From NCBI GenBank assembly GCA_030748805.1, contig JASMLG010000114.1:1-14406 (forward strand): DNA of 14,406 nt, read 5' to 3'. Shown here piece by piece: positions 14,312-14,406 of the stretch. The notes below the pieces were generated by a model. It was not told the origin of the DNA. It searched no databases and saw nothing but the letters and a program-made list of their open reading frames with translations. Numbering within the stretch: the stretch's first letter is position 1; each line of letters starts with the position of its first letter. A program made the position numbers and the translations under genes. The stretch comes from Phycisphaerales bacterium. GTDB taxonomy: Bacteria; Planctomycetota; Phycisphaerae; Phycisphaerales; SM1A02.

Positions 14312-14406
14312 TTAAGGAACTTGTTGGTACAACGCAGTGACAAACATTAAGGTGCCATCTTCGGTCATAATCCCAGCGGGATCAGCAATCTCGCCATAGT
14401 TTGTCA
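14312..14406 (-). CDS. 3' end of an unidentified gene (partial)
   Basis: A minus-strand frame open from the right edge to a TAA at 14312-14314 encodes at least 30 residues ending GTLMFVTALYQQVP. The mix of residues, the convergent close packing with the bactofilin-like gene (three bases between stops) and the absence of any other feature support a real gene. The fragment includes NYGEIADPAGIMTEDG and shows no family motif I recognise, so no function is proposed. The start lies outside the window. Confidence 0.6.
   Translation of the reverse strand, partial: TNYGEIADPAGIMTEDGTLMFVTALYQQVP

Overview
The window looks like chromosomal DNA of an AT-leaning planctomycete, most likely a marine member of class Phycisphaerae. 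This is an inference. The clearest clue is the protein ending at 589, which has a C-terminal dockerin-type tail with paired DINGDG loops, each followed by a Trp-Gly (WG), a type common in secreted proteins of that class. The weak or absent ribosome binding sites at several genes and the generally low GC of the coding DNA fit but do not prove it. I see no insertion sequence, phage gene, CRISPR array, rRNA or tRNA.

Layout, left to right. Positions 2-589 hold the end of a secreted M64-type metallopeptidase with a dockerin tail. It converges on a sodium:solute symporter (586-2289, minus) and shares a TTAA with it that serves as both stop codons. Divergent from the symporter is a four-cluster [4Fe-4S] ferredoxin-like protein (2329-2913). 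A 260-bp gap with a possible 39-codon ORF leads to an Rrf2-family regulator (3174-3563) with an IscR-spaced cysteine triad. A strong palindrome follows, then a class I/II aminotransferase (3601-4737) and a lone rplU for ribosomal protein bL21 (4791-5162). Four 24-bp tandem repeats lie between rplU and a convergent two-gene unit on the minus strand: a predicted lipoprotein (5253-5810) translationally coupled to an amidohydrolase-fold protein that has lost most expected metal ligands (5800-6708).

Divergent from that pair is a menG/ubiE quinone methyltransferase (6781-7554), which converges on a solo PhnD-type binding protein (7556-8419, minus). Upstream of it lie a probable terminator and the pntA-pntB operon for the proton-translocating transhydrogenase (8588-11557, minus). 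An ABC exporter (11650-13716, minus) lies upstream of pntA. A divergent membrane-anchored bactofilin-like protein (13796-14308) and the 3' end of an unidentified minus-strand gene (14312-14406) close the window.

How the genes work together. Most are housekeeping or redox functions: menaquinone synthesis, NADPH supply by transhydrogenase, an Fe-S electron carrier and an aminotransferase. The most notable link is regulatory. The palindrome just downstream of rrf2 and in front of the aminotransferase has the same 15-bp pattern (TTRACC-NGC-GGTYAA) as the one over the -35 element of the pntAB promoter 8 kb away. The Rrf2 protein may therefore control both, tying amino-acid metabolism and NADPH supply to Fe-S or redox state. 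This is a hypothesis from sequence pattern only.
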